Below, in pieces: positions 1 to 5,550 of a stretch of 5,716 nucleotides of DNA. Source of the stretch: Candidatus Caldarchaeum sp. (lineage in GTDB: Archaea; Thermoproteota; Nitrososphaeria_A; Caldarchaeales; Caldarchaeaceae). Position 1 is the first letter of the stretch, and the number at the start of each line of letters is the position of its first letter. The stretch lies in NCBI GenBank assembly GCA_025054795.1, contig JANWZU010000175.1, forward strand, positions 1-5,716. The letters are read 5' to 3'. The notes beneath the pieces are model-generated. The model had not been told where the DNA came from, did no database searches, and saw only the letters and a list, made by a program, of their open reading frames with translations. The translations under genes and the position numbers were made by a program.

Positions 1-830
1 ACTGACTTCAGCAGCTCTATGCTATGATTGTAGTTTACAATCCATCCCGGAGCAGCTATGGGTGTTCCAAGCATCGAAATGACAGCCAGCTGTATCCATG
101 CTTTTCTCTCAACAAGCTTCATCGCCTCTTCAACAGTAAGAAGCGTCAGCTCTTGGTTGGCATGCGTCACAACCAAGTCAACCCCGTTTTTCTCACACTC
201 CTCAGCAAGGGTCATTATCTCGTGATAGTATAGGTGAGAGGTCTCTATAGCTACCTTCGAATCGCTTGAAGCCACCATACCGACTATCTGCTTCACCTCT
301 GGCTTGAGCCTGCCGTTCTCCAAAACCGTGATCCCGGGCCCCAAGCTGGCTGCACGTCTAGTCAAATCAGAGTCTATGCTGGGCATCCACACAACTTTGG
401 TTTTCTCCTTGAAATCACCTCTAAGAGAGATTCTAACAACCTCCGGGTTTAAGCCTCCGACGGCATAGTTAAGCGTGACACCTCCGTAAACCTCGACGGG
501 CGTCAAACCCCTCTCCGCACACCAGCCTTCCAACGACTCCTGAATAACTCTGGCCACAGGGCTTGTCATGTAGTAGTGGTCTTTGAAGGCCAAGGCCTTC
601 ATCCCAGCTGCCGAAGCTTCCTGCGAGGTCTGGAGCATCGACGGCCTATAGGGCATCCACCCGGTTGGAGAACCGTGAAGATGCATGTCCACAGCGCCTT
701 TCAGATGTTTGTAAGCTTCGGCCTCGCTAACTGGAGTTATTTCAGGAAGCATGTACGGATAGGCTGGATGAGCTGCTTTCTTTGCGGTTTCAACCGTAAG
801 GGCCTTGCCTAATCGTTCAATGCGAAACAT
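1..830 (-). CDS. DUF6282 family metal-dependent hydrolase-like protein (3' end beyond window)
   Basis: The reading frame is open from the ATG at 830 to the left edge (276 codons plus two bases), so the C-terminus is missing. Residues 48-52 read DMHLH, the HxH metal-binding start of amidohydrolase/PHP-like barrels. Further candidate ligand positions are KDH (83-85), ETSH (196-199) and VVTHA (220-224). The stretches VYGGVTLNYAVGGLNPE (114-130) and KVVWMPSIDS (145-154) match what I recall of the DUF6282 family, whose reaction is not established. A metal-dependent hydrolysis role is therefore inference. No Shine-Dalgarno site is seen. The ATG is the only usable start, since a TAA lies ten codons upstream and no GTG or TTG intervenes. 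The gene lies 24 bases after the LLM oxidoreductase stop and is probably co-transcribed with it, which suggests the two enzymes act on related compounds. Identification is fairly secure at family level only. Confidence 0.85.
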   Translation of the reverse strand, partial: MFRIERLGKALTVETAKKAAHPAYPYMLPEITPVSEAEAYKHLKGAVDMHLHGSPTGWMPYRPSMLQTSQEASAAGMKALAFKDHYYMTSPVARVIQESLEGWCAERGLTPVEVYGGVTLNYAVGGLNPEVVRISLRGDFKEKTKVVWMPSIDSDLTRRAASLGPGITVLENGRLKPEVKQIVGMVASSDSKVAIETSHLYYHEIMTLAEECEKNGVDLVVTHANQELTLLTVEEAMKLVERKAWIQLAVISMLGTPIAAPGWIVNYNHSIELLKS

Positions 831-854
831 TCGTCGGTGAAGATATTTAAGACT

Positions 855-1862
855 TTAACAGAAGCATGGGATAACGTGCTCAGCAAACATCCGGAAAACC
901 GTGTACCAGTCGCTGTGTGAAGGCGGTCTTATGACTACCCGTGAGACACCCAGCCTCTCCAGATACCTCAGCCTGTCGACAACATCCTCGGGGGTTCCTG
1001 CCAGGGCCATTTTATCAACTAATTCATCGGGAATGAAGGAAGATTCTTCCGCTGCCTGGTCCCAAGAATCCGAGTGCACCAAGTCGTATCGTTCGTAGCT
1101 GCTCCTGAAGTTGTTTACCTTATCCCAAAAATCTGCAGGCAGACTGACTCCCGTGTTTTTCACTAGGGTTGGGAAGTTGGTTGCGTACCACGATACGCTG
1201 GGCTTAACACGGCTCTTGGCCACGGTCCTGTCTTCATGCAGCATGCAAAACCCGCACCAGAACATCGGCTTCTCTTCAAAAGCACAGCCCACCTCCTCGC
1301 ATCCCTTACGAACCTGCTCAATAGCCCAACTAGTAAGGGCCGGGCCAACCATGACCACCGCCCCATCGCCTACCTTGCCAGCAACCCTAAGCGTTTTCAT
1401 CCCAGTTGCAACAACATAGACAGGAACGCCGCCGCCGGCGAAACGCATGCCAAACTCGCCTGTGCCAAAGTTAAACTTCCTACCTTCAAGCAGGTTCTTA
1501 ACGTATTTGACAGCGTTCTCGAATTTGTCGGGTTTAACAGGCTCCAAACCAATACGCCTTACAGAGCTGTCGCCCGTACTTAGGACGAGGACAAACCTTC
1601 CCCCTGATACCTCGTAGGCACTTTGAGCAGCACAGGCCAGAACAGTTGGGTCTCGTGTGGCGACGGATGTTGCAAGAGTTCCAAGTATTGCTTTCTCGGT
1701 GTTTTGAGAGACGGCGGCGATGACGACGAACGGGTCTCTGTAAATCATCTGTGAGTCGGGGTAGAAAAGATAGCTATATCCTCTCGACTCCGCCTCCTTT
1801 GAATACCGGACACATGTCAGCGTGTCGGCGTAAAGTGCACCGAAGCTGATTCCGAACTCCAA
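855..1862 (-). CDS. LLM class flavin/F420-dependent oxidoreductase, Mer-like
   Basis: This is a luciferase-like monooxygenase-fold TIM barrel of the subgroup that includes F420-dependent methylenetetrahydromethanopterin reductase (Mer). From the TTG start it has 335 residues, normal for the family. Residues 2-7 (EFGISF) form the first barrel strand. GTLATSVATRDPTVLACAAQ (61-80), SGGRF (86-90) and STGDSSVRRIGLEP (95-108) are the Mer-type core. VPVYVVATG..TLRVAGKVGDGAVV (146-170) is the usual mid-barrel block, and AGTPEDVVDRL (288-298) followed by GVSRVVIRPP closes the domain. It probably transfers hydride between F420 or FMN and an unknown substrate; true Mer activity is not implied. An in-frame ATG at 1910 would add 16 residues, but they precede the family's normal N-terminus and contain a TATA box, so TTG at 1862 (just after AGAGG) is preferred. 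It is the upstream gene of a probable operon with the DUF6282 gene. Confidence 0.88.
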   Translation of the reverse strand: MEFGISFGALYADTLTCVRYSKEAESRGYSYLFYPDSQMIYRDPFVVIAAVSQNTEKAILGTLATSVATRDPTVLACAAQSAYEVSGGRFVLVLSTGDSSVRRIGLEPVKPDKFENAVKYVKNLLEGRKFNFGTGEFGMRFAGGGVPVYVVATGMKTLRVAGKVGDGAVVMVGPALTSWAIEQVRKGCEEVGCAFEEKPMFWCGFCMLHEDRTVAKSRVKPSVSWYATNFPTLVKNTGVSLPADFWDKVNNFRSSYERYDLVHSDSWDQAAEESSFIPDELVDKMALAGTPEDVVDRLRYLERLGVSRVVIRPPSHSDWYTVFRMFAEHVIPCFC

Positions 1863-1894
1863 CCTCTTTATCGGCGCTGGGAAAAGCTTGACGG

Positions 1895-1902
1895 TATATA
1901 AA
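1895..1902 (-). promoter_or_regulatory. Archaeal TATA box for the oxidoreductase operon
   Basis: On the minus strand the sequence is TTTATATA. A transcript starting about 25 bases downstream would begin near 1873, leaving roughly 10 bases before the TTG at 1862. That geometry fits a short-leader archaeal mRNA and argues against the ATG at 1910. The box is nearly symmetrical (TATATAAA on the plus strand), but the first plus-strand gene starts 87 bases away, so the minus orientation is more likely. Confidence 0.55.
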
Positions 1903-1949
1903 ATTGTCATTTATGGCTCCGGCTTTCAAAGGCAGTTATGCTTTGGAAA

Positions 1950-1958
1950 AGAATAATA
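1950..1958 (+). promoter_or_regulatory. Weak TATA-like element before the E1-alpha gene
   Basis: A purine-rich GGAAAAG run (BRE-like) precedes AATAATA. About 25 bases downstream lies 1980, just ahead of the ATG at 1989, which would give a leader of under ten bases. The match to the archaeal consensus is weak; position and the lack of a better candidate are the main arguments. Confidence 0.3.
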
Positions 1959-1988
1959 TGATGGCTCAGGATGTGGTAAACATAATCC

Positions 1989-2981
1989 ATGGTAACCGAC
2001 GACCTGCTTCTACGCATGTACAGGGACATGGTTTTGGCGAGGCTTTTCGACAGCACCATGGTCACGCTTCAGAGAACAGGCAAGGTTGCGGCCTACACAT
2101 CCTCTGAGGGGCAGGAAGCTGTGTCCGTTGCAGCAGCTTACGCAGCCCGTCAAGAAGACTGGATCTTCCCCACCTACAGAGAGACAGGCGCATTCATAGC
2201 CCGTGGAGTACCGCTCGAAGTTCTGGCGGCCCGACAGCTTGGGAAGGTCGGAGACCCGTTGAAGGGGCATGAAGTACTTTTGTTCGGGGACAGAAGATAC
2301 CGCATCGTGACAGGGCCGGGCCCGGTTGGTGCGCATTTTCCAGTGGCTGTTGGGTTTGGGCTGGCTGCGAGAAAGCGGGGCGAAGACATTGTCGTACTGG
2401 TTTTCTTCGGAGACGGAGCAACATCTAAAGGCGATTTCCATGAGGGCCTAAACTTCGCAGGCGTCTTCAAAGCACCCGCCGTGTTCATCTGCCAGAACAA
2501 CCGATACGCCATATCTGTTCCCCTCTCCCGTCAGACAGCCTCAGAAACCGTAGCCGTCAAAGCCGAGGCCTACGGAATCGAAGGATGTGTCGTAGACGGA
2601 AACGACGTCGTTGAAGTTTACAACGCTGTCTCCAAAGCTGCTGCTAAAGCACGGTCAGGTGAAGGCCCCGTCTTGATAGAGGCGCTTACTTACAGGCTTG
2701 CCGCACACTCCACAGCAGACGACCCGACGAAATACCGGCCAGCATCCGAGGTAGAGGAGATGAGGAAGAACGACCCGATTCTGCGCTGCAAGAACCTGCT
2801 GTTCAGCCGCAACATCCTGAACACGGAGCAAGACCAAAAACTACGGCAACAGCTAGCTGAACTCGTCTACAGGAAAATCGAAGAAACAGAGAAGATGCCG
2901 ACGCTTCCGCCCGTAGCAATATTCGAAGACGTTTACTCAACTCCCCTATGGAACCTGGAGGAGGAGAGAGAAGAACTTTAG
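1989..2981 (+). CDS. 2-oxoacid (pyruvate/branched-chain) dehydrogenase E1 component, alpha subunit
   Basis: This is the alpha chain of a thiamine-diphosphate E1 enzyme, which decarboxylates a 2-oxoacid and passes the acyl group to lipoyl-E2. It has 330 residues, typical for prokaryotic alpha chains. The ThDP motif is complete: GDG at 141-143 and NN at 170-171, 26 residues apart. PTYRETG (61-67) carries the Tyr-Arg pair of the active site, GPVGAHFPVAVGFGLA (111-126) is the helix before the cofactor motif, and YRLAAHSTADDP (235-246) holds the active-site His240 and the loop that is phosphorylated in eukaryotic E1-alpha. Substrate (pyruvate, branched-chain oxoacid or acetoin) cannot be told from this chain. 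The ATG is the first start after an in-frame TAA at 1983-1985, with no Shine-Dalgarno site. Unusually, no E1-beta, E2 or E3 gene follows; the next gene is a PAC2 protein after 172 bases. Confidence 0.92.
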   Translation: MVTDDLLLRMYRDMVLARLFDSTMVTLQRTGKVAAYTSSEGQEAVSVAAAYAARQEDWIFPTYRETGAFIARGVPLEVLAARQLGKVGDPLKGHEVLLFGDRRYRIVTGPGPVGAHFPVAVGFGLAARKRGEDIVVLVFFGDGATSKGDFHEGLNFAGVFKAPAVFICQNNRYAISVPLSRQTASETVAVKAEAYGIEGCVVDGNDVVEVYNAVSKAAAKARSGEGPVLIEALTYRLAAHSTADDPTKYRPASEVEEMRKNDPILRCKNLLFSRNILNTEQDQKLRQQLAELVYRKIEETEKMPTLPPVAIFEDVYSTPLWNLEEEREEL

Positions 2982-3024
2982 CAAAGTCCATGACACCCCC
3001 AGCCTTACAAACCATGTAATCACC

Positions 3025-3042
3025 GGCTGAAGACACTCAGCC
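3025..3042 (+). other. Hairpin after the E1-alpha gene
   Basis: GGCTGA and TCAGCC form a perfect 6-bp stem with a 6-base loop, 44 bases past the E1-alpha stop. No T-run follows, so it is not a classic terminator. It could be a 3'-end structure or chance. The rest of the 2982-3153 gap holds only promoter-like sequence. Confidence 0.3.
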
Positions 3043-3130
3043 ATCTTAAGCAGAAGCCGACCTTCACACGTGTCTATTCTCTATAAGTTTAGCCTGTGCT
3101 GGCGGTTGTTATGTTTGTTTAGGGAGTGTC

Positions 3131-3137
3131 TTTAAAA
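3131..3137 (+). promoter_or_regulatory. TATA box before the PAC2 gene
   Basis: TTTAAAA is centred about 20 bases before the ATG at 3154. The expected transcription start (about 25 bases downstream) falls at or just inside the first codons, consistent with a leaderless message starting at the ATG or at the in-frame TTG at 3163. A second possible box, CTATAAGTTT, lies at 3081-3090. Confidence 0.45.
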
Positions 3138-3153
3138 TCTGGCTTATCTGTGG

Positions 3154-3966
3154 ATGTGGGGCTTGAAGAGGCTGAACCTTGTCGACAGCCCGTCGCTGAA
3201 AAACCCTCTGACGATCATGGGGTTTGGGGGCTGGGCTGACGCTGGCAACGTTTCGACGATGTCGCTGGCCTATCTCAGGGAGTCGGAGAACGCAGCCAAT
3301 CTTGGCTTCATCGACGTCAGCGACCTTGTCGACCACACCTACCACCGTCCAATTGTGTCTATTGAGGGAGGCTTCATCAAGGAGCTTGCCATGCCCTCGT
3401 TTGAAATCCATTATTCGGTCAGGAGAGACCGGGACTTGATACTGGTCAGCGGCTACGAGCTTTCACACGGCTGGCAGGAGTTCGCCGCATCGCTTTTCGA
3501 GCTTATGGACTTGTTTGGCTCCAAAACCTTGACGACGATAGGAGGGTTGATAGACAACACGCCGCACACCAAGCCTGTGAGAATAACTTTTCTGACAACA
3601 AGCCGAAAAATCTACGCAAAAGCCATGGCCGAAGGCCTCAGACCGTCCAACTACACGGGCCCTGCTTCGATGCACAGCTACATTCTGAAAAGAAGCGGTG
3701 AGCGTGGAGTCGAGGCTTTCTCCATCTGGGGCCACGTGCCGAGCTACCTCAACACCCCCAACCCACGGGTCGTCCTCGCAGTCCTCGAAAAACTCAGCTC
3801 GATGCTGGAGACCACGTTCAGGCTGGAGCGTCTCTACGTCGAAGCCACGGTCTTCGACAGCAAAGTCAACACGTTCGTCGAAAGCGATGAAAGGCTGAAA
3901 GAAATGGTCAGGAAGCTCGAGGCCGAGTATGAGGAAAGCGAGAGAAGGCCTTTCTACATCAGTTGA
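3154..3966 (+). CDS. PAC2 family protein (proteasome-assembly-chaperone-like)
   Basis: The 270-residue protein matches the PAC2 family (PF09754), named after a eukaryotic 20S proteasome assembly chaperone. Archaeal members are common; some have been linked to proteasome core assembly or binding, but the role of this one is inferred only. IMGFGGWADAGNVS (21-34) is the family's N-terminal block, and GGLIDNTPHTKPVRITF (130-146) and IWGHVPSYLNTPNPR (191-205) are its central blocks. Residues about 237-265 are charged and probably helical or coiled-coil. No signal peptide or membrane segment is seen, so it is cytoplasmic. Translation may begin at ATG 3154 or, three codons later, at TTG 3163, since the upstream TATA box leaves almost no leader. 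Its stop overlaps a possible TTG start of the next gene and lies 14 bases before that gene's first ATG, so the two are probably one operon. Confidence 0.88.
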   Translation: MWGLKRLNLVDSPSLKNPLTIMGFGGWADAGNVSTMSLAYLRESENAANLGFIDVSDLVDHTYHRPIVSIEGGFIKELAMPSFEIHYSVRRDRDLILVSGYELSHGWQEFAASLFELMDLFGSKTLTTIGGLIDNTPHTKPVRITFLTTSRKIYAKAMAEGLRPSNYTGPASMHSYILKRSGERGVEAFSIWGHVPSYLNTPNPRVVLAVLEKLSSMLETTFRLERLYVEATVFDSKVNTFVESDERLKEMVRKLEAEYEESERRPFYIS

Positions 3967-3980
3967 CCATCATCACGTTC

Positions 3981-4880
3981 ATGGATATCCGTAAGGCGGA
4001 AACCGCATCAGAAGGCAGGCGGAGACGTCGAAAATTCATTCTGCTCCTGCTGACGGCTGTCGCCGTGGCTGCTGCCGCAACACTTCTCCACCAACCCAGC
4101 CAGCCGGCCGAAGCGTATGGTTTTTCCGCTGAAAGAGCCCGGGCTTTTCTCGAGTCCCAGCTTGTTCCCGAAGCAGGGCTGCTCAGAGCTGCAGTTCACG
4201 CAGAGCCCGACAAACATCGAATCTATATAGCGTCCGACAACCTGCTTGCTTCACGGGCCCTCATGGCCTTAGACAGCCTGCTCGGCCGAAAAATACAAGA
4301 CAAACTCGCAGCAGAACACGGCCACGGCTTCAACAGCCGCCACGAAGTCCTCTTCGGCGTAGACATACCCGACCAGTTCTACGCACAGACAAACGTCAGA
4401 GTAGGGGAAATCTACTCGGCGAAGTTCAACATCACGTTCGAAATCCTGTACGAGAAGCCTGACCTCGCAAGGGTTATGCACGACTGGGTCGAGTACGCAG
4501 ACCTCCTAGCCTACAGAGCGCTGGAGCATCTGTTTCAGGGACGGGTCGAGGAAGCTCGACGGCTTTTCAGCAGGCTTCTGGCGAAGTGGGATGGGAACGG
4601 GTTCAGGGACAAGGCCTACGAAGGACGGTACGAGACTTACAAAGTCGCCCTAGCCCTCTACCTGTTCGAGGCTTTCAGAAAAGCAGCCGGAGACCACCCG
4701 GCTGACGAAGAGCTGGTCAAAGCTTGGCGAAACCTTCTGGCGCAGATGCAGCGGGAGGACGGAGGAGTTGCCACGCACTACGTAGTTGAGGACGGAAAAC
4801 CAAAACACGTGGGAGACGCAAACACCGAAACAACATCAATCACAGCGCTTGCGTTCACAGCCCACAAGATTTTTACCTAG
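3981..4880 (+). CDS. Membrane-anchored or secreted protein with alpha/alpha-toroid-like C-terminus, unknown function
   Basis: The product has 299 residues from the ATG. An in-frame TTG at 3963, overlapping the PAC2 stop, would add six and allow translational coupling. Residues 13-18 (RRRRRK) followed by a hydrophobic run at about 19-36 form a signal peptide or N-terminal anchor. After it, PSQPAEA (39-45) looks like a linker or cleavage region, so residues from about 47 should lie outside the cell. The rest is mainly helical. YIASDNLLASRALMAL (82-97) and, near the end, REDGGVATHYV (258-268) with ANTETTSITALAF (280-292) resemble helical-toroid repeats found in terpenoid cyclase-like and glycosidase-like proteins. 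No catalytic residues can be assigned. I do not recognise a named family. The toroid reading is inference from sequence pattern only. The surface location contrasts with its cytoplasmic PAC2 neighbour. Confidence 0.75.
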   Translation: MDIRKAETASEGRRRRRKFILLLLTAVAVAAAATLLHQPSQPAEAYGFSAERARAFLESQLVPEAGLLRAAVHAEPDKHRIYIASDNLLASRALMALDSLLGRKIQDKLAAEHGHGFNSRHEVLFGVDIPDQFYAQTNVRVGEIYSAKFNITFEILYEKPDLARVMHDWVEYADLLAYRALEHLFQGRVEEARRLFSRLLAKWDGNGFRDKAYEGRYETYKVALALYLFEAFRKAAGDHPADEELVKAWRNLLAQMQREDGGVATHYVVEDGKPKHVGDANTETTSITALAFTAHKIFT

Positions 4881-4884
4881 TCAT

Positions 4885-5187
4885 GGCGTCAGGTGGATTC
4901 AGCTGGTTGAGAAAGCTAGGAGAGTGGTTGAATGGGCAAGGCAGCGTCTGCTTTAAAGTCTCAAGAGGAGATGCTAAGTTGTCGCTAAGTTCGTCGAAGT
5001 CTGCGACGAGAGGGGCTTGGTTTTCAGGGAAGCTTACCCCGTGGGTTCGAGGGCTAGGGGGGGCTGTGTTGAGGAAAGCGACGCCGACGTAGTTTTGCTG
5101 ATAGACGGTGTTCAGGGGTTGAACAGAATCGAGAGGCTGAGTCTTTTTCTGGATGTGTTGGCGCCGAAGGTGGAGTTCATGGTGTAA
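4885..5187 (+). pseudogene. Nucleotidyltransferase (MNT-type) remnant
   Basis: One plus-strand frame encodes a recognisable nucleotidyltransferase core but is broken by TAA at 4954-4956 and TAA at 4975-4977. Before the stops it reads VEKARRVVEWARQRLL, a plausible N-terminal helix. After them, 69 open codons contain VGSRARG (residues 22-28 of that segment) and SDADVVLLIDG (34-44). These are the GS and DxD metal/nucleotide-binding signature of the polymerase-beta-like superfamily. It continues LNRIERLSLFLDVLAPKVEF and then stops. The first usable start after the stops is a TTG at 5017, which would leave only seven residues before VGSRARG. The C-terminal part expected of the family is missing. 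I read this as a decayed gene, although sequencing error or a short TTG-initiated protein cannot be excluded. A different-frame open stretch from ATG 4883 (69 codons) shows no family features. Confidence 0.6.
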
Positions 5188-5407
5188 ACGAGTGGATGAG
5201 AAGCAGCTCGGTGTGGATGTCGGCGAGGAAGCCGCTGTGGGCGAAGAAGTTTCTACGATGGTTCTTCGAACCTTTTTCGCTGGAGAGGATTTTTAGAAGC
5301 TCGGGTTGGTTGGGGTAGAGTTTTTTGCTTTTTTCTTTGATGGATTCGATTTCGTTTGCTAGTAGTTCTTTGCTCAGCGTGAACTGTCCGTCGACATCTC
5401 CTTTTTC
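5177..5407 (-). pseudogene. Csx1-like HEPN ribonuclease C-terminal remnant
   Basis: Reading leftwards from 5407, 76 codons are open but contain no ATG, GTG or TTG, and a TAA lies immediately upstream at 5408-5410, so this cannot be an intact gene. The frame contains a charged helix (LSKELLANEIESIKEKSKKL, 11-30) and then RRNFFAHSGF (51-60). RNFFAH is the R-x4-H catalytic motif of HEPN ribonucleases, in the RNF-AHxGF form I associate with Csx1, the cyclic-oligoadenylate-activated ancillary RNase of type III CRISPR systems. The N-terminal CARF sensor domain is absent, and the frame stops 16 residues after SGF, so the tail is also short. It lies about 50 bases from the CRISPR leader, on the opposite strand, which supports a CRISPR origin. 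Another HEPN family remains possible. A 68-codon ORF in a neighbouring frame over the same bases looks like a shadow. Confidence 0.6.
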
Positions 5408-5454
5408 TTACATTGGGGGCGGGGTCTGTGTTTCGGGGATGAGCCACGACCCCG

Positions 5455-5550
5455 GGCAAAGGTATAAATAAAACCCCTAAACATTTATTGCCTGAACAAA
5501 GCGGCGTTCAAAAAGCCGCAAAACCCCAAAAAACAAAGGAATTAGACGCA
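5455..5550 (+). promoter_or_regulatory. CRISPR leader
   Basis: This is the non-coding, A/T-rich stretch just upstream of the first repeat, with A-rich runs (AAAACCCC, AAAAAACAAAGGAATTAG). It holds a TATA box, TATAAATA, at 5463-5470, from which a pre-crRNA would start near 5490. GCGGC (5501-5505) and GCCGC (5515-5519) can pair around a 9-base loop. The orientation agrees with the repeat, whose AATTGAAAG end points away from the leader. The left limit is approximate. Confidence 0.65.
5463..5470 (+). promoter_or_regulatory. TATA box of the CRISPR array promoter
   Basis: TATAAATA preceded by purine-rich CAAAGG (BRE-like) is the best archaeal promoter match in the window. It sits 81 bases before the first repeat and on the strand that gives crRNAs with the usual repeat-derived 5' handle. 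Confidence 0.6.

Noticed and set aside
844..850. TTAAATA on the minus strand as a promoter for the DUF6282 gene
   Set aside because: Its centre is only about 17 bases from the ATG, so the transcript would start inside the coding region. No suitable downstream start lies nearby, and the gene fits in the operon.
1904..2107. 67-codon plus-strand ORF overlapping the divergent promoter and the E1-alpha start
   Set aside because: It has no family features and overlaps the clear E1-alpha frame from 1989. It is a shadow.
3025..3042. Intrinsic terminator of the E1-alpha gene
   Set aside because: The stem is good but no T-run follows, and archaeal termination relies mainly on T-runs. It is kept only as a hairpin.
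2982..3153. A tRNA or other structured RNA in the gap
   Set aside because: No cloverleaf arms, TTCRA-like T-arm or CCA-type end could be found. Only a short hairpin and TATA-like boxes are visible.
4885..5407. MNT-HEPN toxin-antitoxin pair
   Set aside because: A nucleotidyltransferase and a HEPN motif occur side by side, but on opposite strands facing each other, and both are broken. The HEPN motif form is closer to Csx1 than to toxin HEPN proteins.
5253..5459. 68-codon minus-strand ORF near the CRISPR leader
   Set aside because: Its translation is a string of basic and proline residues without recognisable motifs. The neighbouring frame carries the HEPN motif, so this one is a shadow.
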